This document shows positions 16,372 through 26,130 of a stretch of DNA of 64,000 nucleotides, in pieces; within the stretch, counting starts at the first letter, position 1, and each line of letters begins with the position of its first letter. The stretch covers positions 186,001 to 250,000 of the forward strand of contig NZ_JASHKA010000002.1 of NCBI RefSeq assembly GCF_030732845.1, given 5' to 3'. This stretch comes from Roseibium sp. MMSF_3544. GTDB taxonomy: Bacteria; Pseudomonadota; Alphaproteobacteria; Rhizobiales; Stappiaceae. The notes beneath the pieces are model-generated. The model worked only from the letters and a program-made list of their open reading frames with translations, was not told the origin of the DNA and ran no database searches. The translations under genes and the position numbers were made by a program.

Positions 16372-18030
16372 ATGACCGACCAATCCCTGCCTCCGCTTGA
16401 CCTTTCGCAAGACTTTGTCGAAGCGGCCGCGAAATCGAAAGCGTGGCCGTTCGAAGAAGCGCGGAAACTGATCAAACGGATCGAAAAGCAGGATGCGGAA
16501 AAGCCGGTTCTGTTCGAGACGGGCTATGGTCCCTCCGGTCTGCCGCATATCGGAACTTTCGGCGAAGTGCTGCGCACCACGATGGTGCGCACGGCCTTCC
16601 GTTTGCTCACCGAGGACAAGATCCCGACGCGGCTCCTGTGCTTTTCCGACGACATGGACGGCATGCGCAAGATCCCGGAAAACGTTCCGGATCGGGCTGC
16701 GCTCGAACCTTATCTTCAGATGCCGTTGAGCGCAGTACCGAACCCGTTCGGCGGCGACTATGACAGTTTCGCCGCGCATAACAACGCGATGCTGCGCCGG
16801 TTTCTAGATACATTCGGTTTCGATTACGAATTCGCCAGCGCGACCGAATACTACAAGTCCGGAAAATTCGATGACGTGTTGATCCGGGCGACCGAGAAGT
16901 ATCAGAAGATCATGGACGTGATGCTTCCGACCCTCGGCGAGGAACGCCAGGCGACGTATTCTCCCTTCCTGCCGATTTCACCGACCTCCGGTCGTGTGCT
17001 TTATGTGCCGATGAAGTCCGTGAACCCGGCCGACGGCACCATCACGTTTGACGACGAGACCGGTGAAGAGATCACGCTGTCTGTCACCGGCGGCAATGTG
17101 AAACTGCAGTGGAAGCCTGACTTCGGGATGCGTTGGGCGGCTCTTGATGTCGACTTCGAGATGTTCGGCAAGGATCACATGTCCAACGCGCCGATCTACG
17201 ACAAGATCTGCAACATTCTGGGCGGTAAGGCACCGGAGCACTATGTCTACGAGCTCTTTCTGGATGACAAGGGCGAGAAGATCTCAAAGTCCAAGGGCAA
17301 CGGGCTGACCATCGACGAGTGGCTGACCTACGCGTCTCCGGAAAGTCTTGCGCTCTATAATTTCCAGAAGCCCAAGACTGCCAAGAAGCTCTATTTCGAC
17401 GTCATCCCCAAGGCGGTGGACGAATACTACACCTTTGTTCAGAAGTATAAGCAGATGCCGGTGGAGCAAAAGCTTCAGAACCCGGCCTGGCATATCCACT
17501 CCGGAAACATTCCGAAGATCGACATGCCGGTTCCTTTCGCCATGCTTTTGAACCTGGTGTCGGCGTCGAACGCGGAGAACAAGGATGTTCTGTGGGCGTT
17601 CATTTCGCGCTATGCGCCCGGTGTCACAGCCCAAACGCATCCGGAATTGGACGCTCTCGTCGGGTATGCAATCCGGTACTTCGACGACTTCGTCAAGCCG
17701 ACGAAATCCTTCAAGGTGCCGGATGAGGTCGAGCGGGCTGCCTTGCAGCAGCTCGACGCAAAGCTCGCCGAACTGCCCGTGGATGCGGACGGTGCGTCGA
17801 TCCAGGATGCCGTTCTGGACGTTGCCCGTGCAATCGAGCGCTATCAGGACCCCAACAAGAAAGGTCCGGATGGCGGGCCGGGCGTCTCCGTCGCCTGGTT
17901 CTCAGCGCTCTACCAGCTCCTTCTGGGTCAGGAAAAGGGACCCCGCTTCGGATCGTTCGTGGCGCTTTACGGCATCGCGGAAACACGTGAGATGATCCGC
18001 AAGGCGCTTGCGGGCGAACTGTCTGCGTAA
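16372..18030 (+). CDS. lysS: Lysine--tRNA ligase, class I
   Basis: 552 residues, typical for class I LysRS, which alphaproteobacteria use in place of the common class II enzyme. The class I signatures are present: HIGT at residues 59-62 and KISKSKG around 303-309. The N-terminal Rossmann catalytic domain is followed by the alpha-helix cage that reads the anticodon. Cytosolic and essential. Start ATG 16372; the upstream 200 bases face the terB-like gene and hold its promoter and that of lysS. Confidence 0.96.
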   Translation: MTDQSLPPLDLSQDFVEAAAKSKAWPFEEARKLIKRIEKQDAEKPVLFETGYGPSGLPHIGTFGEVLRTTMVRTAFRLLTEDKIPTRLLCFSDDMDGMRKIPENVPDRAALEPYLQMPLSAVPNPFGGDYDSFAAHNNAMLRRFLDTFGFDYEFASATEYYKSGKFDDVLIRATEKYQKIMDVMLPTLGEERQATYSPFLPISPTSGRVLYVPMKSVNPADGTITFDDETGEEITLSVTGGNVKLQWKPDFGMRWAALDVDFEMFGKDHMSNAPIYDKICNILGGKAPEHYVYELFLDDKGEKISKSKGNGLTIDEWLTYASPESLALYNFQKPKTAKKLYFDVIPKAVDEYYTFVQKYKQMPVEQKLQNPAWHIHSGNIPKIDMPVPFAMLLNLVSASNAENKDVLWAFISRYAPGVTAQTHPELDALVGYAIRYFDDFVKPTKSFKVPDEVERAALQQLDAKLAELPVDADGASIQDAVLDVARAIERYQDPNKKGPDGGPGVSVAWFSALYQLLLGQEKGPRFGSFVALYGIAETREMIRKALAGELSA

Positions 18031-18097
18031 GCCTGTCGGGCAAGATTTGAGGCGGAGTAATTTCTCTGCCTCTTATCAAGGATCACCTGAAATAGTG

Positions 18098-18186
18098 TCG
18101 TCATCGTGAGGAGGACCGCAGGTCCGTCTCGCTTGATGAGCCACTGGCACCAGATCACGCCCCAGATGCTTTGAGACGGTGTCCTT
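18098..18186. repeat. Intergenic repeat element, copy 2 (degenerate)
   Basis: The segment around 18100-18140, read on the minus strand, contains GAGACGGACCTG-CG-TCCTCCTCA-GAT, almost the same as the right arm of the element at 1319-1358. A second weaker arm with CTTTGAGACGG-TCCTT follows at about 18169-18186 (plus strand), so it also looks like a pair. It fills most of the gap between lysS and the convergent reductase gene. Confidence 0.6.
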
Positions 18187-18203
18187 GCCATTTGGCCGTC
18201 ATG

Positions 18204-19007
18204 TCAGTCATCCGGCGCAATGGCTCGAACCCTCTCCAGGCTGGCTTTCAGCCCTTCTCCAAACAAGCCGGCGACGCCCAACTCCTGCAATTTGACGAGG
18301 CCAGCAGTCGTCGTGCCGCCATAGTCGATCATTTCCTTAACATAGGCGCTCGGCGGCAAGTTCTGGCTGGACATAAGGGAAGCGCTTGATGTCATGAGTT
18401 GCTTGGCCGCGCGAACTGCGACGTCCGGGTCGACATTGTTGGCAACAGCGAATTGCACCATGCAGTCGGCAAAGAAGGCGGCAAAGCCCGGCACCGGACC
18501 GGTCACAACTGTGAAGACTTCGATCTGGCTTTCGTCCGGCAATTCGTCCGAAGCACCGATGGCCGATAGCAGGGCGCATACGGTATCGCGATCCGCCTTG
18601 TTCAGTGTCCTTTCGTCAAACCAGGGCGAATAAGCCTGTCGATATCGTGCGGCAGGGCTCGACATGGCGCGCACGGCCCTGCTCGATCCGGTCAGCTGCA
18701 TGATCTGTTCGCGCGACACGCCGGCCATCACGGAGATGACGAGCTTGTCCGGCGCGACTATGCCGATTGTACCGATCAGGGCGGGCGGGACCGAAAGAAG
18801 AATGACGTCACATACATCCGCCAATTCCTGGTTCGATGCCGTAAAATTCACTTCGGGCCAGGCATCGAACCCGGATGCAGTGCCGGACCGGTTTGAAATC
18901 CAGAGATCGTCCGGGGCAACGCACCCTGCTTCAAGCCAGCCCGTCGCGATGGCACTGCCGAGTTGGCCGGTTCCACCGATGATGCCGATCTTCAGATTAC
19001 CTGACAT
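18204..19007 (-). CDS. Pyrroline-5-carboxylate reductase family protein
   Basis: 267 residues from ATG 19007, chosen over the ATG at 19046 because AAGGGAG sits just before it and the Rossmann motif GIIGGTGQLGSA then starts at residue 6, as in ProC. The NAD(P)-binding domain spans about 1-160 and the dimerising helical domain follows, with TSSASLM near 205 and GGTTTAGL near 230 (ProC family: SPGGTT-type loop). Might be the biosynthetic proline enzyme or one of the paralogues that act on other cyclic imines; the LSVPP instead of the usual LAVKP segment suggests a paralogue. Confidence 0.82.
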   Translation of the reverse strand: MSGNLKIGIIGGTGQLGSAIATGWLEAGCVAPDDLWISNRSGTASGFDAWPEVNFTASNQELADVCDVILLSVPPALIGTIGIVAPDKLVISVMAGVSREQIMQLTGSSRAVRAMSSPAARYRQAYSPWFDERTLNKADRDTVCALLSAIGASDELPDESQIEVFTVVTGPVPGFAAFFADCMVQFAVANNVDPDVAVRAAKQLMTSSASLMSSQNLPPSAYVKEMIDYGGTTTAGLVKLQELGVAGLFGEGLKASLERVRAIAPDD

Positions 19008-19135
19008 GCAGTCGCTCCCTTCATCTGGATAGGGCTTACGCTTCATCCGTTTGACACGATCTGGAGGCGGTGCGACGAAGAGGCGGGCGCCGAATTGAGA
19101 TAATTCGCTTTGGACCGCGATGGGCGGCCCAAAGC

Positions 19136-20041
19136 TTATTGCTGCGGAATGTCTTCAGCGGGCTCCGCTTCAAATCCGAAGCTTTCCTGATTCAAATCGC
19201 TCGAGTTCGCCTGTTCGCTCCAGTCGATAATTTCCGGCGCCAAGTCGGCCAAACCGGGAAGCGGTGCATTCGGATCGTTGTCCCAACCCGACTGGACCGG
19301 CGCATGTTGCCAGACTTCCCGCCACTTGCCGAGCTTGCGCTCCTTGGCAAGGAGAGCAAACTCCTCAAAGCTTTCGGGCGCATCGGGGGCGGGGTCCGCC
19401 CATCCGTACCGTACGAGACGGCTGCTCAGGTCCATCTTGCCGCGTTTGCAAGTCGCCACGATTTGCCGTGGACTAACATCGGCAACCTTCTCGCACGAGA
19501 CCTTGAACTGCCTTATCAAACCACGCAGAAACGTGCGCGCCCGGGCTCCGCACGGCCATTCGCCACCTTGTTCGGCAACACAGATTTCGTCGATCTTCAG
19601 CGGCTCGATATGGGCAAGCGTGATCACAAGCTGCTTCGCTTTGATCCTCCCGCCGTCCAGCACCTGAACACGCCTGTATTGCAGCGGTCCGTCCGGGATC
19701 TCCTCGACCGGCGGATTGAGCAATTCCTGAAAGCGCTCGGAAGGATCGATCCGCTTCAGGTTCCCCCTGACAAAGGGTGAGGAAACGCCGTCCGGCGAAA
19801 CGTTTCGAATGTCATCCGGCAAGGGCGCAGCCGAAGAGGGCGCTTCAGTGGGAGACTGGGGTTCAGGAGAACTTGGCTCTGAACGGGAAATGTCCTCGCT
19901 AGTCTCGGCAATGCCGGGCCTGAGCGCTCCGGCAACCTGTTTTTCAGGAATCTCGGGCGGTTCTGCCAGCAGCAGCCATGCAACGACACCGCCGGAAACG
20001 GTCAGCAGGATGGCAGGCACCAGGAATGGCCGAAGCATCAT
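19136..20041 (-). CDS. Membrane-anchored protein with a degenerate SNase-like domain
   Basis: 301 residues. An N-terminal hydrophobic anchor (about 5-26) is followed by a Pro/Ser/Glu-rich linker (about 30-85) and a staphylococcal-nuclease-like fold (about 115-250) recognisable from the PCGARARTFLRGLI helix and the GWADP end strand. Four cysteines in the fold suggest disulfides and export. The catalytic Arg/Glu positions of Staphylococcus nuclease (in the usual 'RLxGIDxPE' and 'DRYGR' motifs) are not clearly kept: the first reads TLAHIEPL and the second SPRQ. Therefore nuclease activity is doubtful. The C-terminal 50 residues are acidic and disordered-looking. Confidence 0.7.
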   Translation of the reverse strand: MMLRPFLVPAILLTVSGGVVAWLLLAEPPEIPEKQVAGALRPGIAETSEDISRSEPSSPEPQSPTEAPSSAAPLPDDIRNVSPDGVSSPFVRGNLKRIDPSERFQELLNPPVEEIPDGPLQYRRVQVLDGGRIKAKQLVITLAHIEPLKIDEICVAEQGGEWPCGARARTFLRGLIRQFKVSCEKVADVSPRQIVATCKRGKMDLSSRLVRYGWADPAPDAPESFEEFALLAKERKLGKWREVWQHAPVQSGWDNDPNAPLPGLADLAPEIIDWSEQANSSDLNQESFGFEAEPAEDIPQQ

Positions 20042-20270
20042 CGCGAGTCACTTTTGTTCTTCTCAGCCGGAATTATACGTACCGGCTGCTCGAAATCCGA
20101 GCACTTAACGTAACGCCAATCGGTTTTTTTATTGTGAAATTGTCATGCACCGAGAAAGTCGGACCGTTTCGCTTGTTTGACGAAAGACCTGTGAGTAGTG
20201 TCCGCGCCGACAGCGGCCGCTCGTCGGACACGATCGGCCAAGAGGCAATTCGTTACGGGAACAGGCGCAT

Positions 20271-20615
20271 ATGACGTTGATATTCAAGATCGTTCCACGG
20301 TCGATGTGGCAGGACGCGGTTGAGAAAGGCGTTTTTCAGGGCGCACCGGTCGATCTCGCAGACGGTTTCATACATTTTTCGACTGCTGACCAGGTCCGGG
20401 AAACGGCCTCAAAGCATTTCAGCGGTCAAACGGACCTGCTTCTGGCGGCCTTTGATGCCGCCGTATTCGGGGACGCATTGAAATGGGAACCGTCGCGGGG
20501 CGGAGCGCTGTTTCCGCATCTTTATGCCGAGCTCCAACCGTCGGTCGCGGTCTGGGTGAAAGACCTTCCGCTCTCCGAAGATGGCGCCCATTTGTTCCCG
20601 GAGCTTGATGGATGA
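20271..20615 (+). CDS. DUF952 family protein
   Basis: 114 residues, standard DUF952 length. The family hallmark GFIHFSTADQV is present near residues 31-41 with a second conserved stretch LKWEPSRGGALFPHLY. Function is unknown; the fold is related to small cytosolic ADP-ribosyl-type barrels in some classifications, a link I would treat with caution. ATGA overlap with pyrD (20612-20615) shows coupling; this DUF952-pyrD order is frequent in alphaproteobacteria. A 7-bp inverted repeat (GTGTCCG, 20198-20204, with CGGACAC, 20225-20231) lies in the leader. Confidence 0.87.
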   Translation: MTLIFKIVPRSMWQDAVEKGVFQGAPVDLADGFIHFSTADQVRETASKHFSGQTDLLLAAFDAAVFGDALKWEPSRGGALFPHLYAELQPSVAVWVKDLPLSEDGAHLFPELDG

Positions 20616-21706
20616 GTTTCGGCTTGTTTGAAGGCATTGCTCTCAAGGGGCTTCATGCGCTTGACGCGGAAAACGCCCACCGTCTGACGGTTCTGGCTCT
20701 CAGATCCGGCTTGCTCTCGGCACCGAAAGTGCCAAAGGACGAGCGTCTTGCGCTCACGCTCTGGGATCTGAAATTTCCAAACCCGCTCGGCATGGCCGCT
20801 GGTTTCGACAAGAATGCTGAAGTCCCGGATGCTCTTTTGAAACTTGGGTTTGGGTTTACGGAAGTCGGCTCGGTCACGCCGCAGCCACAGCCGGGCAATC
20901 CGCGCCCCCGTGTCTTCAGGCTGCATGCCGACGAGGGCGTCATCAACCGGTATGGCTTCAACAATGACGGTCATTCCGCGATGCGGCAACGCCTGGCCAA
21001 TCGAAAGACCAGCAGCGGTATTGTTGGCATCAATGTCGGTGCAAACAAGGACGCAGCGGATCGGATTGCAGACTATGTCTCGGGAATAACAGAATTCGCT
21101 GATTTGGCGTCTTATTTCACGGTCAATATCTCGTCCCCCAATACGCCTGGCCTCCGCGATTTGCAGGCCCGTTCAGCCTTGGCAGATTTGTTGAGCGCAG
21201 TGACGTCCGCGCGCGATGCGAGCACGGACCGGATCGGCCGCCAAGTGCCGTTGCTTCTCAAGATTGCACCGGATGTCGTCGACGACGACCTGAAGGACAT
21301 CGTTGAGGAAGTGCTGGACAAGAAGATCGACGGCCTGATTGTCTCCAACACGACGATCGGCCGCCAAGGCTTGAGCGGGAAGGGGCCGCATCAGGAAGGA
21401 GGGGGGCTTTCGGGAAAGCCGCTCTTCAGGAAATCGACGATTGTTTTGGCACGCGCGCGCAAGCTGGCCGGTCCGGACCTTCCGATTGTGGGGGTCGGTG
21501 GAATTGACAGCGCGGAAACCGCCTGGGCCAAGATCACCGCTGGGGCCGACCTGTTGCAGCTCTACTCCTCGATGGTCTTCAAGGGGCCGTCCCTTATCTC
21601 TGAAATTCTGTCAGGGCTTGCCGACAGACTTGATCAGCATGGTTTGACATCGCTGCGCGAGGCGCGGGATACCGAACTCGAAGCGTGGGCATCGGAAGAA
21701 CTGTAA
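20612..21706 (+). CDS. pyrD: Dihydroorotate dehydrogenase (quinone), class 2
   Basis: 364 residues, class 2 enzyme of pyrimidine synthesis that passes electrons from dihydroorotate through FMN to ubiquinone at the inner membrane. The class 2 N-terminal amphipathic helix is present, MAAGFDKNAE (about 52-61) and NRYGFNNDG (about 111-119) form substrate contacts, the catalytic base Ser is in FTVNISSPNTPGLR (about 170-183), and the FMN phosphate loop GVGGIDS is near 294. ATG overlaps the DUF952 stop by four bases. Confidence 0.96.
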   Translation: MSFGLFEGIALKGLHALDAENAHRLTVLALRSGLLSAPKVPKDERLALTLWDLKFPNPLGMAAGFDKNAEVPDALLKLGFGFTEVGSVTPQPQPGNPRPRVFRLHADEGVINRYGFNNDGHSAMRQRLANRKTSSGIVGINVGANKDAADRIADYVSGITEFADLASYFTVNISSPNTPGLRDLQARSALADLLSAVTSARDASTDRIGRQVPLLLKIAPDVVDDDLKDIVEEVLDKKIDGLIVSNTTIGRQGLSGKGPHQEGGGLSGKPLFRKSTIVLARARKLAGPDLPIVGVGGIDSAETAWAKITAGADLLQLYSSMVFKGPSLISEILSGLADRLDQHGLTSLREARDTELEAWASEEL

Positions 21707-21716
21707 GGCTGGTGTT

Positions 21717-23069
21717 TCAAGCCTCGGCGAACGTCCTGTCGGCTCGCCCACGACACGCTGCCAGCAGCGTGATGCCGCGCAGGCCCAGGAACAGGCCGAG
21801 GGCGAGCCAAAGACCGTGATTGCCCATTAGCGGGAACAGCGCATAGTAGGCGGCGATATAGACGGCCAGTGACAGCAGCATCATGTTGCGCATGGTGTCG
21901 GACCATGTCGCGCCGATATAGATGCCGTCCATCTGGAAGGCGAGAACGCCCAGGAGCGGCGCCAGCACGGCCCAGATCAGATAGGTGTTGCCGATGGCAC
22001 GCACGTCAGGTGCCGTCGTCATGAAATCGATCATCGCCGGTCCGAACAGGTAGAACACTGCAGACAGGAGAAAGGCCATGGCGAAACTCCAGATCGCCGT
22101 CAGCTTAAGCGTCCTGTCGAATGCCGGGCGGTGCTTCGCGCCAACGGAGCGGCCCGCCAGTTGTTCCGCGGAGGTCGCAAGCCCGTCGAGAAAATAGCCT
22201 GAGACCATAATGAATTTTTCAAGAACCGCGTTGGCCGCAAGGACTGTATCGCCCTGATCGGCGGAGCGGGCCATGAAGAAGGCGTAGGCATAAAGAAGCG
22301 CAAAGGAGCGGATCATGATGTCGCGGTTGAGCGCCATCATGCGTATCAGAAGCCGGCGATTGAAAATGACGGCAGGTTTCGGCCACGACCCGCGCCCCAC
22401 CGTTGCAAGTACCAGCACAAGTCCGAGCATGGTCGTGGCGATTTCGCTGAGGACGGTGGCGAATGCGACGCCTTCCACGCTCCAGTTCAGACCGACGACG
22501 AACCAAACGCTCAAAGCGATGTTCAGCCCATTGAGAAAAAGCTGCAGCAGCAGGCCGGTGCCGGCTCTGCCAAGACCGATGAACCAGCCCAGGATGACGT
22601 AGTTGGCCAGCAGGAACGGAGCACTGAGGACCCGAACGTCGAAATACCGTGCAGTGGCAGACTGGACCTCCGCGCTGCCGCCCAGAAACCATTGCCCTGC
22701 CTCGCGGATCGGTGACTGGAGCAAAATGACGAGAAGGCCGCCGGCAAGCGCGATCAGGAGTGCTCGGAGCAGCGTCGCCTTGATTTCCTCGTCATGCTTC
22801 GCGCCGAGCGCCTGGGCGGTCAGTCCTGTGGTTCCCGCGCGCAGAAAATTGAAAGTCGTGAAAACCAGATCGAAAATAATGCCGCCGAGTGCGATGCCGC
22901 CAAGCAGAGCCGCGTCGCCGAGACGCCCGATGACAGCCATGTCGACCACGCCCAGCAAGGGCGTCGACAAATAGCCGAGTGTCATCGGAATGGCGATGGC
23001 CAGTACGGAGCGGTGCGTTACCGAAAAAGCGAGCTTGGACGGGTCGTTCGCAGCTTGGGATGGCGACAT
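21717..23069 (-). CDS. MATE family efflux transporter (DinF-like)
   Basis: 450 residues with twelve predicted helices in two similar halves, as in MATE exporters; the N-terminal half has the DMAVIGRLGDAALLGGIALG segment typical of the DinF branch. Exports cationic drugs or toxic metabolites with Na+ or H+. Convergent with pyrD (10 bases between stops) and divergent from the histone-deacetylase-like gene. Nothing in the sequence defines the substrate. Confidence 0.9.
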   Translation of the reverse strand: MSPSQAANDPSKLAFSVTHRSVLAIAIPMTLGYLSTPLLGVVDMAVIGRLGDAALLGGIALGGIIFDLVFTTFNFLRAGTTGLTAQALGAKHDEEIKATLLRALLIALAGGLLVILLQSPIREAGQWFLGGSAEVQSATARYFDVRVLSAPFLLANYVILGWFIGLGRAGTGLLLQLFLNGLNIALSVWFVVGLNWSVEGVAFATVLSEIATTMLGLVLVLATVGRGSWPKPAVIFNRRLLIRMMALNRDIMIRSFALLYAYAFFMARSADQGDTVLAANAVLEKFIMVSGYFLDGLATSAEQLAGRSVGAKHRPAFDRTLKLTAIWSFAMAFLLSAVFYLFGPAMIDFMTTAPDVRAIGNTYLIWAVLAPLLGVLAFQMDGIYIGATWSDTMRNMMLLSLAVYIAAYYALFPLMGNHGLWLALGLFLGLRGITLLAACRGRADRTFAEA

Positions 23070-23214
23070 GGAAGTCTCGTGTTCAGTTCACAGACCTTCT
23101 CGTCCAGCGCCACCGGTCTCGTCAATTGCTTTCCTCACATACCCGGTATGAGCGCTGCAGTCTTCAGGTGCCAAAAAGCTTCCAGCCCGCTATGGACTGA
23201 CTATATTGCAGATA

Positions 23215-24129
23215 ATGTCGCTGCCTATCGTTCATCACCCGGCTTACTGCGCCGACCTTCCCGCAAATCACAGGTTCCCGATGGACAAGTTCCGTGCTGT
23301 CGCGGATCTGATCCGGGCCGAAGGCCTGCTTGACGGCGGCTCGTTTGTCCGGCCCCGCCCGGCGCCGTTCGAATGGATCGCCCTTGCCCATGATCCCGCC
23401 TATGTGGATCAGGTCTTCAATGGGAAAGTTCCGGAAAAGGTTGCCCGAGAGATCGGCTTTCCGATGCGCGAGGACATAGCTCTGCGCGCGCGCTGCGCCA
23501 CCGGAGGCTCGGTGCTGACGGGCTATCTAGCACTCGAAAACGGGATCGCCTGCAACACGGCCGGCGGCAGTCATCACGCCCGCAGGCTGCATGGTGCCGG
23601 GTTCTGTGTCTTCAATGACGTTGGGGTTGCTATCAAGGTCATGCAGGCGGACGGCGCCATTGGCAAGGCGCTCGTTGTCGATCTGGACGTGCATCAGGGC
23701 GACGGGACCGCTGATATTTTCCAAAACGATCCGGACGTCTTCACCTTCTCGATGCATTCCCAGAAGAACTACCCCGTGCGCAAGATCCCGTCCCATCTGG
23801 ATATCGGTCTTCCGGACGAAACCGGTGACGAGGCGTATCTGAAAACGCTTGAGGAGACTTTGCCGGAACTTCTGACGCGCGAGCGCTGGGACATCGTTTT
23901 TTACAATGCAGGTGTCGATCCTTACGAGAACGATCGCCTCGGACGGCTCAAGCTCACGCGCGACGGATTGGGCCGGAGGGACCGCTATGTGATCGAAACG
24001 GTGAGAGCAAAGGGGTTGCCGCTCGCCGGTGTTCTTGGAGGGGGCTATTCAACCGACATTGATGAACTGGCAGATCGTCACGTCACCTTGCACCGGACGG
24101 CGAGAGACGTTGCAGAAATGAAACCATAG
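23215..24129 (+). CDS. Histone deacetylase family hydrolase
   Basis: 304 residues from ATG 23215 (a TTG three codons earlier is possible). Zinc hydrolase of the arginase/deacetylase fold; the catalytic His pair sits in GGSHHAR (about 119-125), the metal ligands in DLDVHQGDGT (about 157-166) and in NAGVDPYENDRLG (about 229-241). Bacterial members remove acetyl groups from polyamines, small amides or lysines; substrate here unknown. RBS is weak. Stands alone between MATE gene and a DUF6460-like membrane gene. Confidence 0.9.
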   Translation: MSLPIVHHPAYCADLPANHRFPMDKFRAVADLIRAEGLLDGGSFVRPRPAPFEWIALAHDPAYVDQVFNGKVPEKVAREIGFPMREDIALRARCATGGSVLTGYLALENGIACNTAGGSHHARRLHGAGFCVFNDVGVAIKVMQADGAIGKALVVDLDVHQGDGTADIFQNDPDVFTFSMHSQKNYPVRKIPSHLDIGLPDETGDEAYLKTLEETLPELLTRERWDIVFYNAGVDPYENDRLGRLKLTRDGLGRRDRYVIETVRAKGLPLAGVLGGGYSTDIDELADRHVTLHRTARDVAEMKP

Positions 24130-24152
24130 ACGAGGATCCCGGACGCCGTTTC

Positions 24153-24428
24153 TCAGCGCGAACGCCCCATCGCCAGAAGCCGGGTAACGAGCCAGATCGG
24201 GATGACGACGATGGCGCCAACGACAAGGTAATTGCCTAGTCGTCCAATTGCATGAAAGCCCATGTTCCAAAGGCGCTCAAAGAAATCAACGGTCATGTGG
24301 ACCAGGTCTATCGGGTCCAGATTGAGCGCGGACAAGATGATCCCGACAACGAAGGAAAGGAAGATGAGCCTTAAGACCACCTGTGCTGGCGAACCACCAA
24401 TAAACCGGCTCAAACCGCTGTCGGACAT
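24153..24428 (-). CDS. Small inner-membrane protein, DUF6460-like
   Basis: 91 residues from ATG 24428, preferred to the ATG at 24452 because GGAG lies eight bases ahead. A hydrophilic start (MSDSGLSRFIGGSP) leads into two long hydrophobic segments (about 16-38 and 58-82) and ends MGRSR. The GGSP-x2-V-x-RL-x-FLSFVVG pattern is what I remember from DUF6460 proteins of Rhizobiales; function not known. Convergent with the deacetylase-like gene. Confidence 0.65.
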   Translation of the reverse strand: MSDSGLSRFIGGSPAQVVLRLIFLSFVVGIILSALNLDPIDLVHMTVDFFERLWNMGFHAIGRLGNYLVVGAIVVIPIWLVTRLLAMGRSR

Positions 24429-24953
24429 TTGTTGCTCCAAAAGTGTCGTCAAAATCGCTGACGGATAGTTAGGATCAGTTCTCTAAAATTACAACGCATC
24501 GGCGTCTGGCCCACGAGACACCTCGTCAATTCTTCATATACGCAAGGGTTGGTGTCGTGAATAGTTAAATCCTGGAGATCTCACGCCAAAGACAGGAGTG
24601 AATCCCTGACGTATCTAAGGTTTCAGGTATGTGAAACTTATCGTTAGCGGGAAGCCCACTTCTTCTTACGACAAGATACCTCCACCCGCAGTGAAAGACA
24701 GCGTTCGAGCCGGCTCCCTCCGGCGCGCACAAAAATGGGCCACATTGCGGGATCGGTCCAAAACCGGCTGACATGGCGATTTTTGTCATGTGTCCCAGAG
24801 GCCGGGAATGAAAGTTGCGTTCGATAGGGAGTATCGGATGTTTGCGGGCCTAGGAAACAATCTCTGGCACGGCGGTGGTATCGAGCCCGTAACTGCCACC
24901 GTGCCGAAATTCTCTCTTCTTCCGGTCGCAGCTTCGTCATTTCGCATGTGGTG
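24429..24953. other. Intergenic region without a supported gene
   Basis: 525 bases upstream of the DUF6460-like gene and downstream of the AraC-type gene. Contains the palindrome GTTTCA-N6-TGAAAC (24620-24637) and a hairpin with 7-bp GGCACGG/CCGTGCC arms (24866-24905) that may end AraC-gene transcription; it lacks a T run. Short frames on either strand (for example 24565-24789 minus and 24790-24999 plus) look random. Confidence 0.5.
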
Positions 24954-26084
24954 TTATTCAACCCGCGCGGACTTTCCCGATCGCGTCTGTTTCGGCTGAC
25001 CAACGCTTCGCGGCATCGACGCAACCCGGGAAGGCTGCACTTTTTTCCGTGGGCCTCCGTTGAGCGCGCTGACCCGGGTCGCGCCCTCTCGAAACTTGCG
25101 CGGGGAAACGCCGAACCAGGTCTTCACCGCCCTTGAAAATGTGCTGAGTTCGGAAAACCCGATGAGGTAGGCGATTTCCTTCATCGGAAGATCGGTGCCG
25201 CGCAGATATCTCTCTGCTGCAGAGCGCCGGATTTCTTCACTGAGCTTCCGGAAGCTGGTACCTTCCTTTTCGAGCAGCCTTTGCACCGCTCTTTGCGACA
25301 TGCCGAGTTTTGCGGAAATGTGCGGCAATGTGCAGGCACCGTGAGCCAGGTTCGTGGCAATCTCGTTGGCAATTCTGGTCAGCGGCGATTCAAGCTGGCC
25401 AAAACGGTCCAGCTCTTCCATCGCGGCTTTCTGAATGATTTCATATAGATGTGTGTCGCTCTGTCTGAGAGGGCGGGACAAGAGCGATCTCGGAATGAAA
25501 ATCCGGTTGTGCGGCGCTCCGAACTTCAGGCGGCCCTGGTATTTCTTCTGAAACGCGGAGGTGTTTTGCGGGGCTGTTGTTGCAAGCTCAATGAGAATGG
25601 GCGGCACCTGCATATCAAGCGCGCGTTCCAATTGCTGGGTCGACCAACCGATCCGCGCGAACATGTTCTGCCGCCATTCGCCGCGGCCCTCCAGGATCTG
25701 CCATTCGACATAGCCACCTGTCTCATCTTCTTCAAACAACATGCGGTATGCGTTGGTGCGGATTGGAATGAACTTCACCCAGGCGAGACAGGCGTCCCGC
25801 AGTGTTGGCGCGCAGGAAAACAGATAGTCGAAAATCGAAAAGCAACCGATGTCGACATTGTTGAACAGGTCGAACATGACAGCATCGTCGCCAAGCGCCT
25901 CAGCGACATGTTCAAACACGCCGTGCCATGCCGTGATGGGCACGACACCCTGGGGATCTTCAATAACAGAAAGGTCGAATTGATAGTTCTCAGCGATCTG
26001 TGGCCAGTTCAAATCGCTGTTTGAACTTATGTCGCGCAGGACTCGGAAAACGTCCGCGCGTGCCCATTCGCCTTCAAGCGACAT
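24954..26084 (-). CDS. AraC family transcriptional regulator
   Basis: 376 residues with an N-terminal Arabinose_bd-like sensor region (PF12625 type, about 15-205) and a C-terminal double helix-turn-helix (about 240-335; LPHISAKLGMSQRAVQRLLEKEG and MKEIAYLIGFSELSTFSRAVKTW). This is the OruR/ArgR-like branch, whose members sense amino acids or catabolic intermediates. A basic tail of 40 residues follows. GGAG lies before the ATG. A perfect 9-bp inverted repeat 21 bases upstream suggests autoregulation, and the downstream fatty-acid operon shares no promoter with it. Confidence 0.9.
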   Translation of the reverse strand: MSLEGEWARADVFRVLRDISSNSDLNWPQIAENYQFDLSVIEDPQGVVPITAWHGVFEHVAEALGDDAVMFDLFNNVDIGCFSIFDYLFSCAPTLRDACLAWVKFIPIRTNAYRMLFEEDETGGYVEWQILEGRGEWRQNMFARIGWSTQQLERALDMQVPPILIELATTAPQNTSAFQKKYQGRLKFGAPHNRIFIPRSLLSRPLRQSDTHLYEIIQKAAMEELDRFGQLESPLTRIANEIATNLAHGACTLPHISAKLGMSQRAVQRLLEKEGTSFRKLSEEIRRSAAERYLRGTDLPMKEIAYLIGFSELSTFSRAVKTWFGVSPRKFREGATRVSALNGGPRKKVQPSRVASMPRSVGQPKQTRSGKSARVE

Positions 26085-26104
26085 GTTTTTCTCCGGCCAG
26101 CCCG

Positions 26105-26130
26105 TGCACAGTTATTGTGTGAACTGTGCA
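26105..26130. promoter_or_regulatory. Candidate AraC-protein operator
   Basis: TGCACAGTT (26105-26113) and AACTGTGCA (26122-26130) form a perfect 9-bp inverted repeat with an 8-bp spacer, 21 bases upstream of the araC-type ATG. A third half-site ACTGTGCA occurs at 26183-26190. AraC proteins often bind such repeated half-sites; the regulator next door is the obvious candidate. Confidence 0.55.
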
